Source: Actinomycetota bacterium (lineage in GTDB: Bacteria; Actinomycetota; Acidimicrobiia; Acidimicrobiales; Aldehydirespiratoraceae). Taken from it: a DNA stretch of 5,630 nucleotides. This document shows positions 5,291-5,630 of the stretch, piece after piece. Position 1 is the stretch's first letter. The number at the start of each line of letters is the position of its first letter. The notes under the pieces were generated by a model. The model was not told the DNA's origin. It ran no database searches and worked only from the letters and a program-made list of their open reading frames with translations. The position numbers were made by a program, and so were the translations under genes. Location: positions 1-5,630 of the forward strand of contig JAAXHB010000293.1 of assembly GCA_012271125.1 (NCBI GenBank), given 5' to 3'.

Positions 5291-5630
5291 GTCCTAGCAA
5301 GGCAGGCGAACTAGACGCTCGCGGTCGCACCTTGCGGCTCTTGAGTCTGCTTCCTTGGGTGGCAGCTCGAGGCGGCGCAACCCTGAGCGAAATCGAAAAA
5401 CATTTCGGTTACCCAAACAAAAGACTTTACGCAGACCTCACTTCACTAGCCGACAGCAACGACCCTTTTGACAGCAACAGCCCTTTATCGGCAGTCCAAA
5501 TCGAAATACTGACCGAAGACGACGAGGTGCGCATTATTTGCCCAAGCTGGATGGCAGACCCAATGCGCCTCTCAGCTGCTGATGCCACCCGGCTTTTCAC
5601 CGCTGGCTCAGCCATGTTGAGCCTTTTCCA
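5287..5630 (+). CDS. pafC: PafC, WYL-family regulator, partner of PafB (5' part, runs off window)
   Basis: An open frame of 114 whole codons starts at the ATGA overlap with pafB and is still open at the window edge. It begins MSPSKAGELDARGRTLRLLSL. The N-terminal part fits a winged helix-turn-helix: LRLLSLLPWVAARGGATLSEIEKHFGYPNKRLYADLTSL (about residues 16-54). Next comes a strand region, VQIEILTEDDEVRIICPSW, then the start of the next domain, MRLSAADATRLFTAGSAML, resembling the RPLKLTSPEATGLL region of known PafC. The WYL domain itself would lie beyond the window. Assignment rests on this layout plus the conserved pafB-pafC order. The loop after the HTH (ADSNDPFDSNSPL, from residue 55) differs from the LPGYSPGDLI-type segment I recall from mycobacterial PafC. 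About two thirds of the protein is missing, so integrity cannot be judged. Confidence 0.85.
   Translation, partial: MSPSKAGELDARGRTLRLLSLLPWVAARGGATLSEIEKHFGYPNKRLYADLTSLADSNDPFDSNSPLSAVQIEILTEDDEVRIICPSWMADPMRLSAADATRLFTAGSAMLSLF

Overview
The window holds a compact actinobacterial Pup-proteasome locus, with every gene on the + strand. The order is dop (3' part), pup, prcB, prcA, pafA, pafB, pafC (5' part). This gene set and the individual proteins are diagnostic. Pup ends in GGQ, PrcB keeps a propeptide followed by a TTCVAL mature start, Dop and PafA share the glutamine-synthetase-like ligase fold, and PafB carries a WYL domain. Base composition looks moderate (by eye in the low to mid 50s per cent GC, not computed), with many A- or T-ending codons. 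That is lower than Mycobacterium or Streptomyces and points to a lower-GC actinobacterial lineage. I cannot name the genus.

Layout: positions 2-916 are the C-terminal ~304 codons of dop. A 56-base gap with a possible promoter follows. pup (973-1185) overlaps prcB (1182-2000) by ATGA. Between prcB and prcA lies an unusual stretch of tandem repeats (1997-2084). Each repeat carries a GGAG-like ribosome binding site, an ATG and a tiny reading frame, so that four successive start codons lead to prcA (2085-2777). An 87-base gap with a second promoter candidate precedes pafA (2865-4259). A 62-base gap containing a 17-codon mini-ORF precedes pafB (4322-5290), which overlaps pafC (5287 to the window end) by ATGA.

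How the genes work together: Dop deamidates the C-terminal Gln of Pup to Glu (and later removes Pup from substrates). PafA ligates Pup-Glu to substrate lysines. The pupylated proteins are degraded by the PrcA/PrcB 20S core, fed by the ATPase Mpa/ARC, whose gene is not in this window and probably lies just upstream of dop. PafB and PafC together form a WYL-type transcription activator of the DNA-damage response. They are conserved neighbours of pafA rather than parts of the degradation machine.

The most notable non-textbook feature is the chain of mini-cistrons with duplicated start signals between prcB and prcA. I see no mobile element, RNA gene, CRISPR array or clear rho-independent terminator.
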